From contig OX465112.1 of assembly GCA_949987565.1 (NCBI GenBank), forward strand, positions 11,548,536-11,612,535: 64,000 bases of DNA, given 5' to 3'. The notes under the pieces were generated by a model. That model was not told the origin of the DNA. It searched no databases and was given only the letters and a program-made list of their open reading frames with translations. Below, piece by piece: positions 1 through 13,700 of this stretch. Made by a program: the position numbers and the translations under genes. This stretch comes from Luidia sarsii. Taxonomy: Eukaryota > Echinodermata > Asteroidea > Paxillosida > Luidiidae. Every line of letters begins with the position of its first letter. Positions within the stretch are counted from its first letter, which is position 1.

Positions 1-1581
1 GTTTTATGAACACAGAATTTGACAGGAGATTATGTGCATACACATCAATGATGTATGTATGTATGCTGCACACATGGGATGCAGCACATGATAAACTGGT
101 CATGGGATGCTTCATGCCTGGGTATAAGCTATGCAGTTTTCATTTGCCATTAATCTGTTAATCATGTTGTATTTGGCAGAAATAAGGTACACAAACTACA
201 GTTGTGACATTATATTACATGATGTACATGTACTTCTCAAAAAAAAATTGAGGGAATTTGGTTCTTTTAACTGAACAGCCATCCATTTTTGTTACACGGC
301 AGATGTGTTTAATGATTGATTGCTAGTATATACTTAAATAAATGTTCAACCAGTTTTCTTTGATAACCAGTGTGATTATGTTTGGTCTCTTTGGTCAAAA
401 TAAGTGTTGAATTTCCAAGTATCCAGCATATCCTAATTTCAAGTGTACTGAAGGGTTACATTTTCTAATAATTTATAGGTCCACGTAAGGTATGAATAAA
501 TTGACATATGCCACACAAGTCCACACAAGTCACCCATGGTTAGACAGTTCGAAAGGATGTCCACACAATGGATGCTGATTGTCACAGTTGACAAATGTCC
601 ACACTATGAATGCAGTGCCTGTATGTTTGTGTGTGTGTGTGTGTGGACACAATAAACCTGACTATTAGTGGCATTTGATCGCATCTATTTGCGACGCAGT
701 GTGTGAAGGAACGCTCCGCTGAATTGCACTTTTTTTTTTTAATCCCACAATGCACCGCTCTGCTCTGATTGACAGGAAGTGCTGTGCTTGTTTATATGTC
801 TCCCTGACTGGGCCACCCTCAAGGACACACCCACCATTTGACCACAATCGGCTCGCAATTTTTTGGCCTGTGTGAACGCGAGCCAAAATCCATAAGGTTT
901 TCGAATCGCGATTCAAATCACAATTGTTTGGACAGTGGAAACTGCCCTAGCGTACTGTACATCCACCAGACAGTCCATGGATACACAAATCTATGAACAT
1001 TGCACTGGCACCAGTGTTGGGTTTACAAGTCAATGTACGTACTTGCCGTCAAATATCCATCCAACCCAATTGTTGCATTTAAATCGGTTGCGCTCTTCCC
1101 CCCACGAGTCACAGGCTCTTTTCAAGAAGCCGGCTTAAGCTTCGTCTCCGGCTTCGTCTCTATTCAAATCCAAGAGCTGAAAGCACAGGTTGAACCTTTG
1201 GATTCCTTCTCTAAATGCAATATAGCATTAAAAAAAACAAGGCCAAAGGTCTCCCGTTTTCATGCCTTGTACTTCAAGACGGACGACAGAAAGAAAGAAA
1301 GACAAAGCTGGAGCCTGAGCCTAAGCCGGGTTTTGAGAAAAAAATGGCCACAAGGCCATGTAAAACCATTGCATCTGCCAAAATCAATTACATACAATTA
1401 ATGTTTAAAAGGTGCTGACTACAGTTATATGCAAAAAAAAAACTGCTTACTGCTCCCTGCCTTTGAGAAAGGTCCTGCTAGGATCGAAATGTCAGGCCCT
1501 CCTAATTTTTGCTACAAAAGGTGCTGCTACATGTACATCAGGCCACTACAATCCCTGCATTACAGTAAGCACATGACTTAC
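1..1581. other. ATRN intron 13 (partial), no exon recognised
   Basis: This is the intron after exon 13, cut by the window edge. It holds a short GT microsatellite near 630-645, a MITE remnant at about 640-949, a copy of the GGCCTGACATTTCGATCC repeat (about 1459-1505) and short TACATG clusters. I see no match to the attractin lectin domain here. Several open frames of 60-130 codons have no recognisable product. Confidence 0.6.
640..949. repeat. TA-flanked MITE, family A (5'-truncated copy)
   Basis: It shares its body (TGATTGACAGGAAGTGC, GTTTATATGTCTCCCTGACT) and right end with elements at 5878-6355 and 20778-21367. The right end reads GTGGAAACTGCCC followed by TA. The left terminus is missing or too diverged to place. 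Confidence 0.7.
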
Positions 1582-1685
1582 TTGGTCGGTACAATCGTTC
1601 AGTCCTCTGCATTTACTGTTACACCAGCCGCAGCCCGGCGTTAGCTGGCACTGCGAGCAATAATTGATGTTTGTGCACTGTGGAT
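1582..1685 (-). CDS. ATRN: ATRN exon 13: PSI module (last exon in window)
   Basis: Acceptor gtactctcccag|A and donor GACCAA|gtaagt. It encodes DPQCTNINYCSQCQLTPGCG and WCNSKCRGLNDCTDQ, a typical PSI signature (YCSxC...CGWC). Phase 1 in, phase 0 out, 104 nt. The next exon was not found between 1 and 1,581. Confidence 0.9.
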
Positions 1686-4600
1686 CTGGGAGAGTACAAG
1701 AAAAGCCAGACAAATCCAAGGTATGAGAGTTATCACACAGAGATGCGTGACGAAACTGTAACTAAATGAGTGATCTATTGGGTATTATATATCCATTTTG
1801 CAAGTAGGGGCCTATAGGCCAGCACAAAGCCATAGGCCACTCCATTGAGGGGACTACTTATAAATAAGATAACCCTTCCCTTGGTCATTAACAATACTAG
1901 ATGGGTTATTACATGCAAGATTATAATTTCTAGCTATGCTCTATGCATAACATCCTCTTACCTTGCCTGGCCTTGCCTTCTCTTCCTTTCCCTTCCCTTC
2001 CCTTCCTCTCCCTTCCCTTCCCTTTTCCTACCCTACCCTTCCATACCCTTCCCTTCCCTCACCTTCGCCTCCTTCTCTTTCCTTCCCTTTCCCTTTCTCC
2101 CCTTCCATTCCCTCCCCTTTCTTTCCCTTCCTTCCCTTTCTCATCCCATCCCATCCCATCCCATCCCATCCCATCCCATCCCATCCCATCCCATCCCATC
2201 CCTTCCCTTCCCTTTCCTTTCCTTTCCTTTCCTTTCCTTTCCTTTCCTTTCCTTTCCTTTCCTTTCCTTTCCTTTCCTTTCCTTTCCTTTCCTTTCCTTT
2301 CCTTTCCTTTCCTTTCCTTTCCTTTCCTTTCCTTTCCTTTCCTTTCCTTTCCTTTCCTTTCCTTCCCTTCCCTTCCCTTCCCTTCCCTTCCCTTCCCTTC
2401 CCTTCCCTTCCCTTCCCTTCCCTTCCCTTCCCTTCCCTTCCCTTCCCTTCCCTTCCCTTCCCTTCCCTTCCCTTCCCTTCCCTTCCCTTCCCTTCCCTTC
2501 CCTTCCCTTCCCTTCCCTTCCCTTCCCTTCCCTTCCCTTCCCTTCCCTTCCCTTCCCTTCCCTTCCCTTCCCTTCCCTTCCCTTCCCTTCCCTTCCCTTC
2601 CCTAGTAAAGAAACAGTCACATAGTAATTAATAATTAGGTGATACAGGAGGAATGAACATAATAAGTGACTAATAAGTGAGATACTGGGCAGACAGTGAT
2701 ACAGATTATGGATAAACAGAGCAAAGAGTTATGAACAAATGTAGTTACAAAGTCCATTTTTTTTTGCTGATGTAGGATGATAGTAAGGGTAAATGTAAGT
2801 CCAAAACACATACAATATGTTGCAAATAACCATATGGTACAGAATATCAATACAGACTTAAACCATCATTTTTCATCAGACCTCACCTCTGGGTGATGGT
2901 GGGCACTGCTGTAGGGAAGAGTTGCCGGGTACCAGTCCATACTGGTGCCCTTCCCCCATTGACAGGCAGCGGTCATTGGCCAGGTCCCACAGGCAGGACA
3001 GGCCAGGCCGATGCTCCAGGCAGTGGGTCTCATTGGTGAGCGCTGAGCAGTTGCCTGCCGAGAAATGAACCAGCCACCGTGGGGGGCAGCGTCACATAAT
3101 TAGTGATCTTCTGCTAAAAGGCCCTTTACAACATTGGTAAAGGTCAAAAGATTGCCATAGTTTGTGTGTTAAACCATAAAACATTCCCAAAAAATAATCC
3201 TGCGAAGGTTTTAGCTCAAATGGTAATCTTAGAAAGTACAAAAAGGTAAAAAACTGTCATGGTTTTTGCACCATTCAGTAATGTACGAAATAGTTTATCA
3301 CTTGCAGTTGCAAGTGATAAACTATTTGTCGATGTTTGAGTGAAGATTTCTAGGGAAGTACAGCATCCCAGACCGTAAGATTTTTAACATAAGGATTATA
3401 TCACGACCATCTACAAACTGTGTCAATTAGAAGGAAATCTGTGGACATTGATGTTTTCCGATCTTCCCAATGTTGTATTGGGCCTTTAATCGTAGGACAT
3501 TTACACAGAGTTAAGAGTGGCAAGTCCAGCCCGTTGAGCCAAGCTACCGGTATGGCATCGTCTGTTGGGTCCCTGATTGCCTCCGGGCCACTTGGACAAG
3601 CTCTGAGGGGGTAGTCTGGCACAGCATGCGGCAGAGTCTGGTCAGGAAAACCACACTAACATGCCGGGCTGTCTTTCCACATCCGCAGAGGGAGACGGTG
3701 AGCTTCCCTGGCATGGGTTGTGCCAGAGGTCCAGGGAAGAGACTAAATTTCCTGACCAAGAATTCCGCGTATCATTTAATGATGGAATAAATGAATGTGG
3801 GAATCAAGGAGATTCCCTGCACGAATGTCTTCCAAGCAGACTCAATACCCACGCCTCTTCCAACATCACTTTCCAACTAACGTGGACTGATTTGTGAACA
3901 TTTGTAGTTAAGATAAGAAGTCCATTACATGGACTCTTAACAAGAGTGCAGGGCCTAATTTTTTGTTTATGTAGTGGCCCAGCGACAGGGAGTGGTCATA
4001 AATCTTGTTGTCTAGGACCGCCCTGCCGCTTATGCTCCGCCCCTTTGGGTCATGACACCTTTCTTGGTCAAGAGATCACTGGGCTGGGCCATGTGTGGAC
4101 ACTCTTTCCGGTGAGGCGAAAGCCAACAGACGAAGGGAAGAGCTCTCCCGATTCTTCTTTTCCATACTTGTCAAATGCCGGGGATGTAGGCTCACTTATC
4201 GAAGTAGAAAATCGGGTTGCATGTAGATGTGGTGAGAGACAAGACCGGGGCTTTGGGGAGTTCTTTGTTCACCCGTTGGACGAGGTGTTGGGTTTTTGTT
4301 TCCCTTCTACGTTGATTTCACCCGTTATCGGGGACGAAATAAAGCAAGATGAGTTGCGAGCGAGACACCACAATCCGCTTTACTGCAGTCACCCTTCCTT
4401 GAGGAGTCTTTCCCTCCCCCTGGCGAACACCTCGTTCTCCACCCCCGAACCGACACCCCCCTGTGTCGCTTTACTACTTTTAGCTGCTCAAGCATGAAAA
4501 TCTGCTAAGCAGGAAATCTCTCCATTGTGCTCAAAGGATTACAAACTAGACTGTCATGTCATGTCAATTGTTTTTTTTAGAAGAATTGCCTATGTTTATG

Positions 4601-5303
4601 TGATTTTATTTGTGGTTTAAACGAGCCTCATGCTTGAAGCGGGTCTACAAGATTACCAGGATTGTAGATGAGAATGTCTTCTTGCATGACTCCTGTGAAG
4701 CCACTGTAGACGTACATCTTGCCATCATAGACAAATGATGACTGACCATAGCGGGCTATATCCCTGGTTAGACCCATGCTTGATGAGATAGTACTCCAAG
4801 ACTGACAACCTGAGAGAGAGAAAAAGAGAGAGAGCATGAGGAGGAGAGAGATAGAGGGAGAGGGGAAGAGGGGAGGGGAGAGAGGGAGGGAGAGGGAGAG
4901 AGAGAGGGAGATAGGGAGAGAGAGAGGGAGAGAGAGAGGGGGAGAAGAGAGAGAGAGATGGAGAGGGATAGAGAGACGATGGAGAGAGAGAGAAAGAGAG
5001 AGAGCATGAGGAGAGAGATAGAGGGAGAGGGGAAGAGGGGAGGGGAGAGAGGGAGGGGAGAGAGGGAGGGAGAGAGAGAGAGGGAGAGAGAGGGAGAGAG
5101 AGAGAGGGGGGAGAAGAGAGAGAGATGGAGAGGGATAGAGAGAGGATGGAGAGAAAGAGAAAGAGAAAGAGAGAGAGAGAGAGAAAGAAAGGGAGGGAGA
5201 GAGAGGGGGAGAAAGGTAGGAAGAGAGAGGGAGAGAGAGGGGGAAGAGAGGGAGAGAGAGGGGGAAGAGAGACAGAGAGAGGGGAGAGAGGGAGAGATAG
5301 AGG

Positions 5304-5356
<53 letters not shown>

Positions 5357-8300
5357 GGAGAGAGAGGGGGAAGAGAGACAGAGAGAGGGGAGGGAGAGAG
5401 AGAGGGATGGAGAAAAAGGGGAGGGAGAGAGGGAGTGAGAGAGAGAGAGGGAGAGAGAGAGGGAGAGAGAGAAGGAGAGAGAGGGAGAAGAGAGAGAGAG
5501 GGAGAGGGATAGAGAGGATGGAGAAGGAAGAAGGCTGTGATTGACAATGTCAAACAAACATCACTCAATACCATAGCAACCCAATCCATGCTCCCTCCTA
5601 CACGTAGTAGTCTTCATGGAATACACCCTACATGACACTTCCAGCAAACTCCCTTCCCCCCCCCCTCCCTCTTGCCGATCCGCTCCCTGCCCTGAGCGTG
5701 GGGCCAGACTCCATCGCACTGTGTAAATATGCTGGCTCTTCCCCAAATGCCTCAGAGAGATTAGGGGCCGGATCACATTGCCGCGAATTAAAGACAAACA
5801 GCGAGTGTACATTTGGGTCAAAATAACAAGTGGCTACAGTGAGGGTCATTGGCATGGGTTCAGCCAGTGAGACACTGGGGCCGTTTCAACTTCCACCAAA
5901 TAAACGCGATTATTTGGAATTTGGATCCTGATTCAAATTCCACCTTTTTTTTGCGTATGTAGATACAATTAACGTGATTATCAGTGGGATTTGAATCGCA
6001 AATCGGACTCCACGAACAGCGAGACATTTTCAAATAATCGTGTTTATTTGCGACGCGGTGTGTGTGGGAACGGTGTACTGAATCACCTCGGCTTTTTAAA
6101 ATCCCACAATGCACCGCTCACGCACTGATTGACAGGAAGTGCCGTGCTTGTTTATATCTCTCCCTGACTGGGCCACCCTCAAGGACACACCCAACATTTG
6201 ACCACAACTGCTAACCACAATCGGCTCGCCATTTTTTGCGATGCAATTTTTTTGGCCTGTGTGGACATGAACCCCACCCCAAAAAAATAATTTGAATCGC
6301 GATTCAAAATGCGATTATTTTCGTGATGCGATTATTTTTGTGGTGGGAACGGCACTACTGACCACTTCGAAATTGATTGTGCATTATACAATGCTTCTGA
6401 ATGGTCAACCAATCAACCAATCCAAGCAAAGACAGTTGACTACAGTACTATAGTGTATGTAAGGGCCCCACCCAAGGGCCAGATAGCTGATATGGCAGAG
6501 CACTGGTATATCAAACAAGGAGATTGGGTTCAAGTCCCTGTCCAGTCAAATCCTATCATTCTCGCAATATATATCATATAAGTCTCACTTACCACAACGC
6601 GAATGACAAAAACCATAAAAAAAAAAATACAGTGATTGGATGTTAGATGAGAGTCTGAAGGTTGCCATGGTGAGAGCAGCAGAATAATGGATACGGTAGG
6701 TTAGCGGTAATACCATACAAATTCTGAAACATTTACATGATGTCACCGCAAACCTATTTATCCTGCTATTCTCACCATGCAAACCTTCAAATCTCATCAT
6801 TATGAAGTGGATATTGCTACAGAGTCCTTGCAGATGTACTCACTGATGCTGTAGGCAAGAAAGTCGTTGGAGAAGCACTTGGCACCGGTATACTCCACCG
6901 AGTCTGTGTGGGTGTTCCCCCCATAGACGTACATGATGTCGCCCAGAATGACGGCCGTGTGAAGGAACCTAGGCTGGAAGCTGTAGGGCAACACTCGCCT
7001 AGGAGGGGTACAAGCATTGGGGACCAGTGAACGAATGGTCGTCAACATCACACAGACTAATAGGCAGCAGCGTTGTATCCCACTCAAATATTCAAATCTG
7101 AGTCCCACTCCTTCTCCCACATCTTCTTCATCCTGAATTTATCATCCAATAAAAGCCTTGAGGAATATATAAGGAATCAATAGCCTCACATTTGCTAACA
7201 AACAACTTTCGAAAACTGTAACTGAATAAATCCCTCATCCAGAAACAAAAACCATCTTTTCACCAGTGATGTATAAAGTGACCGACAAAGTCATTTCCTG
7301 AAAAACACCAAAGGTCAATAAATTGCGCGACTGCAAGTGAGCGCTTACACGACCGAGAGATGCGACTGCGAGTGAGCGCTTACGCAACTGAGAGATGCGA
7401 CTGAGCGCTTACGTGACCGAGAGATGCGACTGCGAAAGACCGCTTACGTGACCGAGAGATTCATGGCAGGGGTGCAGGCGCCCTTCTTTTTTAATGGTTT
7501 AAACAGTTAAAAATTAGAAGTTTGAGATACCTGTTTGACATAAAAAAAAAAAATTAAAAAAAAACGCCATCTCGGAAATCCATAAATTTCCGGAAGTCTT
7601 ACATTCCTGTTTCACAGCATTTTATGGCGGAGGTAAAAAACAAAACAAAAAACAGGCATGATGTCATACTGCAATGACTGCCAACTAGCAACAAATCTGG
7701 GAAGTCCCTACATGTAAATGTATGTACCGGTACATGTACATGCCTGAGCAAAGTCCAACAGCAACTCACCATTCTCTCCTGGCTAGATCGTATTGGTACA
7801 GGTGGTCGGCCAAGTCTGTCATATCTGTCTGCTTTGGCCTGGCCACAAAGCCTGCGTGTATGTAGACCACATTGTGGACGGGATCTAAGGCGCTGGAGTG
7901 GCCGTAGGTACCAATGACCTGCGCCCCTCTGGTCTGGGGAAAGCTCCACGTCCGATTGACTGCCAGAATGAATGACATATGTAGCAATGGGTCAGTTCAG
8001 TATACATACAGTTAATACAAAAATTGTTGCAAACTGCTCACTGACTAAAATGACCTGCAATACATGAATCTCAAATTTTATACGGCCTGGCAGATAAGTA
8101 TACATGCAGTTAATACAAAAACTGTTGCAAACTACTCACTGACTAAAATGACCTGCAATACATAAATCCAAAAAGTTAGAGGGCCTGATGTTTCGATCTT
8201 ACAATGTAGCAGGACCTTTCTCAAAGGCAAAGTGACAAGGACAAACACAGTCTAAATTCATAAATATCATTAGGGATATAAGTATTAAAAGATTGACTGC

Positions 8301-10722
8301 ATTTGAATGAAGGTTACAGGTACGTGTACATATACTGCACTTACTGAAGTTGTACTCTTGGACTGCACTGACGTAACTGTAGATCGGGCTGTATCCAAAG
8401 ATGACAACCATCGTGTCCTGGTAGACAAGGGCAGTGTGACCTTCGACCCCTATGGGGTCACCATGGGAAGTCACGTTGGTCACCCACGACGAAGATGTCA
8501 CATTGAACACTAGCAGATCGTTGGTGACTTGTCTGCCATGAAGTGAGCCGCCAAAGACGTATATTTCATCCTAGGGTAGAGAAGAAACTAGACATTGTAG
8601 ATTTTTCATTCACCCCTTGCGGACGGGATTCAGTGCCAATGGCCGTCACAGTGCCATTTCTAAAACTCGCTAAACAATCAGAGAACGATATACCTGCGAA
8701 ATAAATCAATAAGAGTACACTATTTGTATCAGCGAATCAAGTCTGTGTGGATTTTGTCAAGGGATTATTAGCCCTGTAAGAGGAGCCCTTTGTGTGTAGT
8801 ACTATGGAGCTAATAGGCTGTGTAATGTGTGTGCGAGAACCGTGTGTACTGGTACCCTTTGACCGCAGACATGCCTCCTCTTAAGTGGAAAAATCTTCAA
8901 GTTCCAGGTGGACGGCCCCAACTGAGCGTACAATTTGTGGTGAAGGCAGTGGGTGCATTCCACAGTCTGACCAGCGACCGCATTGGTTGTGGGGCATGCC
9001 AGGACGCTGTCTTCCGTGGCAATGCGCAGTCCCACGATCATCCACAATGAAGTCCCACAATAGCGCAATTGTTACTGTTAATCTGGCAGTTCATGTGGCA
9101 ACTGATGTCAAAACAGGTATTTGTCATTGCTTAATATTGCAGAAAAGAGTCTTTGTATAAAATTTGGACAAAACTGTAGCGGTGTCCGAATTTTGAAGGT
9201 CCCATAGCGCCTATAGCCATCATCCATCAGCAAGGGGTTAGTTAACCCATTTACTGGTCAGCCCATTCAGTAATCAACCTCCAATCACTCCAAGTCTCCC
9301 TCCACGATATTTATCTAAGGATTCTGGCGGATTCAGGCGGATTCAAGTTTCACGGCCCGTTGTACAGAGCAGACCATGGATCAAGGTCCCGGGCTAAGCC
9401 TAAGCACTGTGTTGTTTCTGCTCATCCATGCGTGCATACAGGCTGCCTGAGACTGTCTGGGTATAGCACCATACAGTGTAGTTACTCCACGGCTGTCTAT
9501 ATATACACTGCCACTGCATTATGACAGAAGCTGCTGAAGGATTTAAGAGGATTGAGGCAGTGGGTTTCAAAGACAAACTAATAAATTGCAGATTCCTCAA
9601 GGCCAATGGGCCATGCCCAGACTTCTATGCATTTGTGGCTTTGGGGCCATACACTGTACATGCATTTGTCCTTTGGATACTTTTGGAATATGCTAATTTT
9701 TATACTCAGAAAAAAAACCCACCTTATTCTAACAAAGGAGAATTGATACCACATCTTAAAGGCCCTATACAACATCGGCAAAGGTAAAAAGATTGCCACA
9801 GTTTGTGTTAAAACATTAAACATTCCCAAAAAGAAATCCTGCGAAGGTTATAGCTCAAAATAATGGTAATCTGAGAAAGAAGAAAAGGGCAAAAAAAGTC
9901 ACAGTTTTCGCACCGTTCTGAAGTGTAAGAAATACCGGTAGTTCATAACTTGCGAGTAAATAAACTATTTATCGATGTTTGAGAGAAGATTTCTCGGAAA
10001 ATACAGCATCCCAGACCGTAAGATTTCAACATGAGGATTCCATCATGACCATCTAAAAACTGTGTAAATTAGAATTGTGGAGATCTGTGGTATTGGGCCT
10101 ACACAACATTGGTAAGATTGAAAAACAAAGATCTACAGATTTACATGAAACCTATACAGTTTGAAGTTGGTTATTGAAGAAACCTCGCAGTAAAAATATC
10201 TCTGCCAAAAATGTTGTATTTGGGAGGAAAGAGTAAAAGAAATTGTTTACGTCTCACCGAGACCTAAACTATTTTTCGGAACAGTACGGCATTGAATGCT
10301 GCATTTTCACGAAACAAATAAAGCATTTTTAACAATTTTCTCGAGACTTGGTTGGCGGATTGAGCTGAAATGTTCACAGGTGTGCTATTTCATGCATATG
10401 TTGGATCAGACAACGTATGGATGCTATTCTTTGACCTCGACCAATGTTGTGTAGGGGATTTAAGAGATGATGTACTACATGGTGTCACCGCAAACTTCAT
10501 ACTTGGTCTTTCCACCATGCAAACCTTCAAGTATAATTCCGCACCGAGTCTGATATAATTTCATTCTCAATTTCAAAACAAACAACCTTCATATGTATCT
10601 CAGGAACCAGAATGACTTGAATTGAACAAGCCTAACACAAAAAGTAGGAGCCAGTGGCAGGGCCAAGGTCATGGCTATGAAGGTGCACTCAATAGCACGG
10701 CATCATTGATAGAGAGAGAGAG

Positions 10723-10762
<40 letters not shown>

Positions 10763-13700
10763 AGGGGTACGAAATTGATATTGCTGTTGCTATAGAAACA
10801 GACGACCAGTGGCATAACAAAATATCACACGGTACCAAATTACTGGCCTTATGACAATGGTTGTGTGGCATACAAATGTATAGGTACGGTAGGCATGCAC
10901 TGTGCATTATTATAATACCCGTGCATGATTTATTTATGAGATATTAAGGTCGAATCATTCAAATATGGAATACACTGAGTAAGCAGGAGCCTGAAGTGTA
11001 TTGATCCCATGTGACTCATCTGAGAGAGGGCTCTGTATCCAGCACACCACGGTGAAGAAGCAGAAGACAACCAAGTCCCATACTTGTCAAAACGACGGCA
11101 AATAAAGTATGAAAGTACAGAGACATAAAACCAAGCAAAAAGCCCCTTGTTGCAAAGCCTTAAACCACTTCACGGCGGGGCCTCCAAAATCGGAGCGCTG
11201 TTGGTTGTACTACATGTATATACCTCGGGGCCCTACCACTATTGTCCACATCTTAGACAAAGACTCTTTTCGGCTGAGAACAGAGCGCAACGAATCATGA
11301 CAAAGACCCGTTTTGACACAAGTTGCCACATGAATTGCAAGATTAGCGGCAACAATCGCGCTATTGTGGGACCTTTACTGTGGATGATTGAGGGATAGTG
11401 AGGGTTGAGGGTTAACACACCGGTGCTCTTCTGAGCTATTCAGCCCTTAGATGATGGGATCCTGCAATAGTGAACTAGTCTTTGCCAGGGTGGGGGTGCC
11501 AGTCAGAAGCAATTCAACTACATGTATCAACTGCCGCATATCTCCAGGGACCACACCCGCATTCATTCAGATGCAAACAAGCAGTTGTTGTAAACCTGGC
11601 TACAGCCGCTCGGGGATCACACAAAGTGGATGCAGCTTTTTCAAGTCGAGTCAAACACACTTTTTTCTTTGCCAATTTTTCAATTTGTTTAAACAGGTTT
11701 ACAAATCGCACTGCAACTGCTACTGACTGGCCGTTCTCCCTTACTTGGCACGGTGAGAACTTTGGGTTGGCTTTTGGTGATTCTACGAACCATGACTATT
11801 TGCACTTTAGCAAATCTTGTTGTAAATACAGCTGAGTGATGTGTGGCCCTGCTTGGCAATGAGGAAACAGAGAAACCCCGACAGAATAGCATTTCCTTGC
11901 CCCCCCCCAAAAAAAATCCATACAAATATCATTACGTAATGAAGTCAGAACAATCCAGAAAAAAAACCGGTTGGTTATACAGACCTGGTACAAGACTGCA
12001 GAGTGACCATATCTGGCCCTGGGAATGTCTCCGGTTGGCTGGATGTTCTCTAAGGACTTGTCAGTCAGGTTATACCTGTCAAGGAAGACAAGATGACAGT
12101 CAGGGCATCTGAGACTACTGACCAACTCCCGCCTTTACCTCGGCCAATTTAACAAGGACTGTCGTCCTCTCAATGCAAAGTTTGTTGCCAACATTTTTCA
12201 TGGAGCTCAAAGATTGGCTGTTGAAATGAGACACACCCTCCCGCATAATAAAACTTCAGTGATTTGTTTACCGTCTGGCTTTTTCCAAGTGGAACTGATT
12301 TGTGGTGACACCATTTACATGTAAATCATCGCTTGTTAAGTCCTTTTCACATTAAGAACGTCCGAATCGTGTTGAAAGCTACATAGGTCCGACACATGTT
12401 GAATTCTTAAAATTTCAACACGGGTCACTTTTACTGCATTTTCACACTACTCACCGCAACACCGGCAATTGGCTTGACAATGTAATGTTTTGACGCGTGT
12501 ATTGCGTTATCATTTCACACTTCATACTGGATCGAGCTTTCAACAAGGATATACGGTACAATCAGAAAATCCCCCATACATGTACTGCATTGTGGCGCAT
12601 CACTATAGTGCTGCCACGCATGGACTCGGCCTCTACGCTACATGGGTCGAACTCAACCCAGAGATGTTTGCACTACGGCTTTCAACACGTGTCGGACTTC
12701 TCAAGACGGGTCGGCCGTTCTCAACCCACCTCCCAAGCAGGGTTGGATTCAACACATGTGGAGCGCTCTACACGGGTCGATGCCGTGTTGAAATCATGCA
12801 GTGTGAAAAGGTCTGTCTGATTTACACAGGTCCGAGATTTACTTTAGATGGGTCTAGTTTACACAGGTCCAGAGATTTTCAGTACCGGTAGTTTGACAAG
12901 GCCTTCAGGTGTAAAGTGGCTCTGAAAAGAGCCGGTTGCTCAATGTTTAAGACAGTGTGTAGTGTACTCTGTCCGCCATCAGGTGGTACATCCACCATGA
13001 AAACCTTCAAATCTTACCTTTCTGGCTTTTCCTTAGTTTATTTCAGAGGGAATGCAATGAAATAAGTTGAATTGTGCGATATTTAGAATCACCCCCCCCC
13101 CCCCCCGGGAAAAATAAAATAAAAAATGGCTTAAAATCTGGTTTGAGAATTCTGTCATGTTCATTAGGCAAAAAAAAAAGCCGTAGCATAGGAATTAAAT
13201 ATGTACTATGCTGCATCGGTTGACAGGTTTTGTAATGGGATCAAATTCTATTCCTGAGGGAATTCACCATTTACAAAAAAGAAGAAAAGTAGACTCTGAG
13301 TCAGACTTAGACACTTGAAAAGGCCTTGATTATGCTACATGAGTGAACGGAGGTACATGTGTTATGTACATGCAAGTATTCACCCCCAAAATGGGTGACC
13401 CTGCGGGAGCTCGTTAATGGCAAATTGCCATGGCAACGGCTACACTGAAAGACTACAGATCTGTTACGAAAGCACATCGTAGTTATTGCAAAATGGAGAT
13501 CTTTGTTGGCTGAAGCACTGCAGCTTGGTTATGGGCATCGACTGCTTGAAGCCAAAGGCAATTACTGAAGAAGATTAATGAGCAATTCAAATGCAAATGT
13601 GGTACATGTATCTTACAGTACATGTGGCTGCATTGTACAATATACAGTACGCACTAGGCATGTACGGTACATGTACAATGTAGCTATCATGATGGGTGGC

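Larger units (their letters stand above)
8571..11984. other. ATRN intron 7: dispersed repeats
   Basis: It contains a repeat at about 8,800-9,110 whose end recurs inverted at about 11,290-11,395, two chained family-B MITEs (9756-10463), a GA microsatellite (10710-10757) and a repeat at 11,150-11,300 that recurs at 58,560-58,720. No additional exon recognised. Confidence 0.6.

Noticed and set aside
1845..2631. Open frames of 220-260 codons over the CCCTT satellite on both strands
   Set aside because: They are produced by a pentamer repeat with no stop word. No domain, and the region is intronic to ATRN.
4628..5589. Ser/Leu-rich and Arg/Glu-rich open frames over the GA tract
   Set aside because: Simple repeat artefact. 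Only the last 153 nt (exon 11) of the minus frame is coding.
12490..12891. 133-codon frame
   Set aside because: It lies inside a putative MITE with ACACG-type repeats. No homology apparent.
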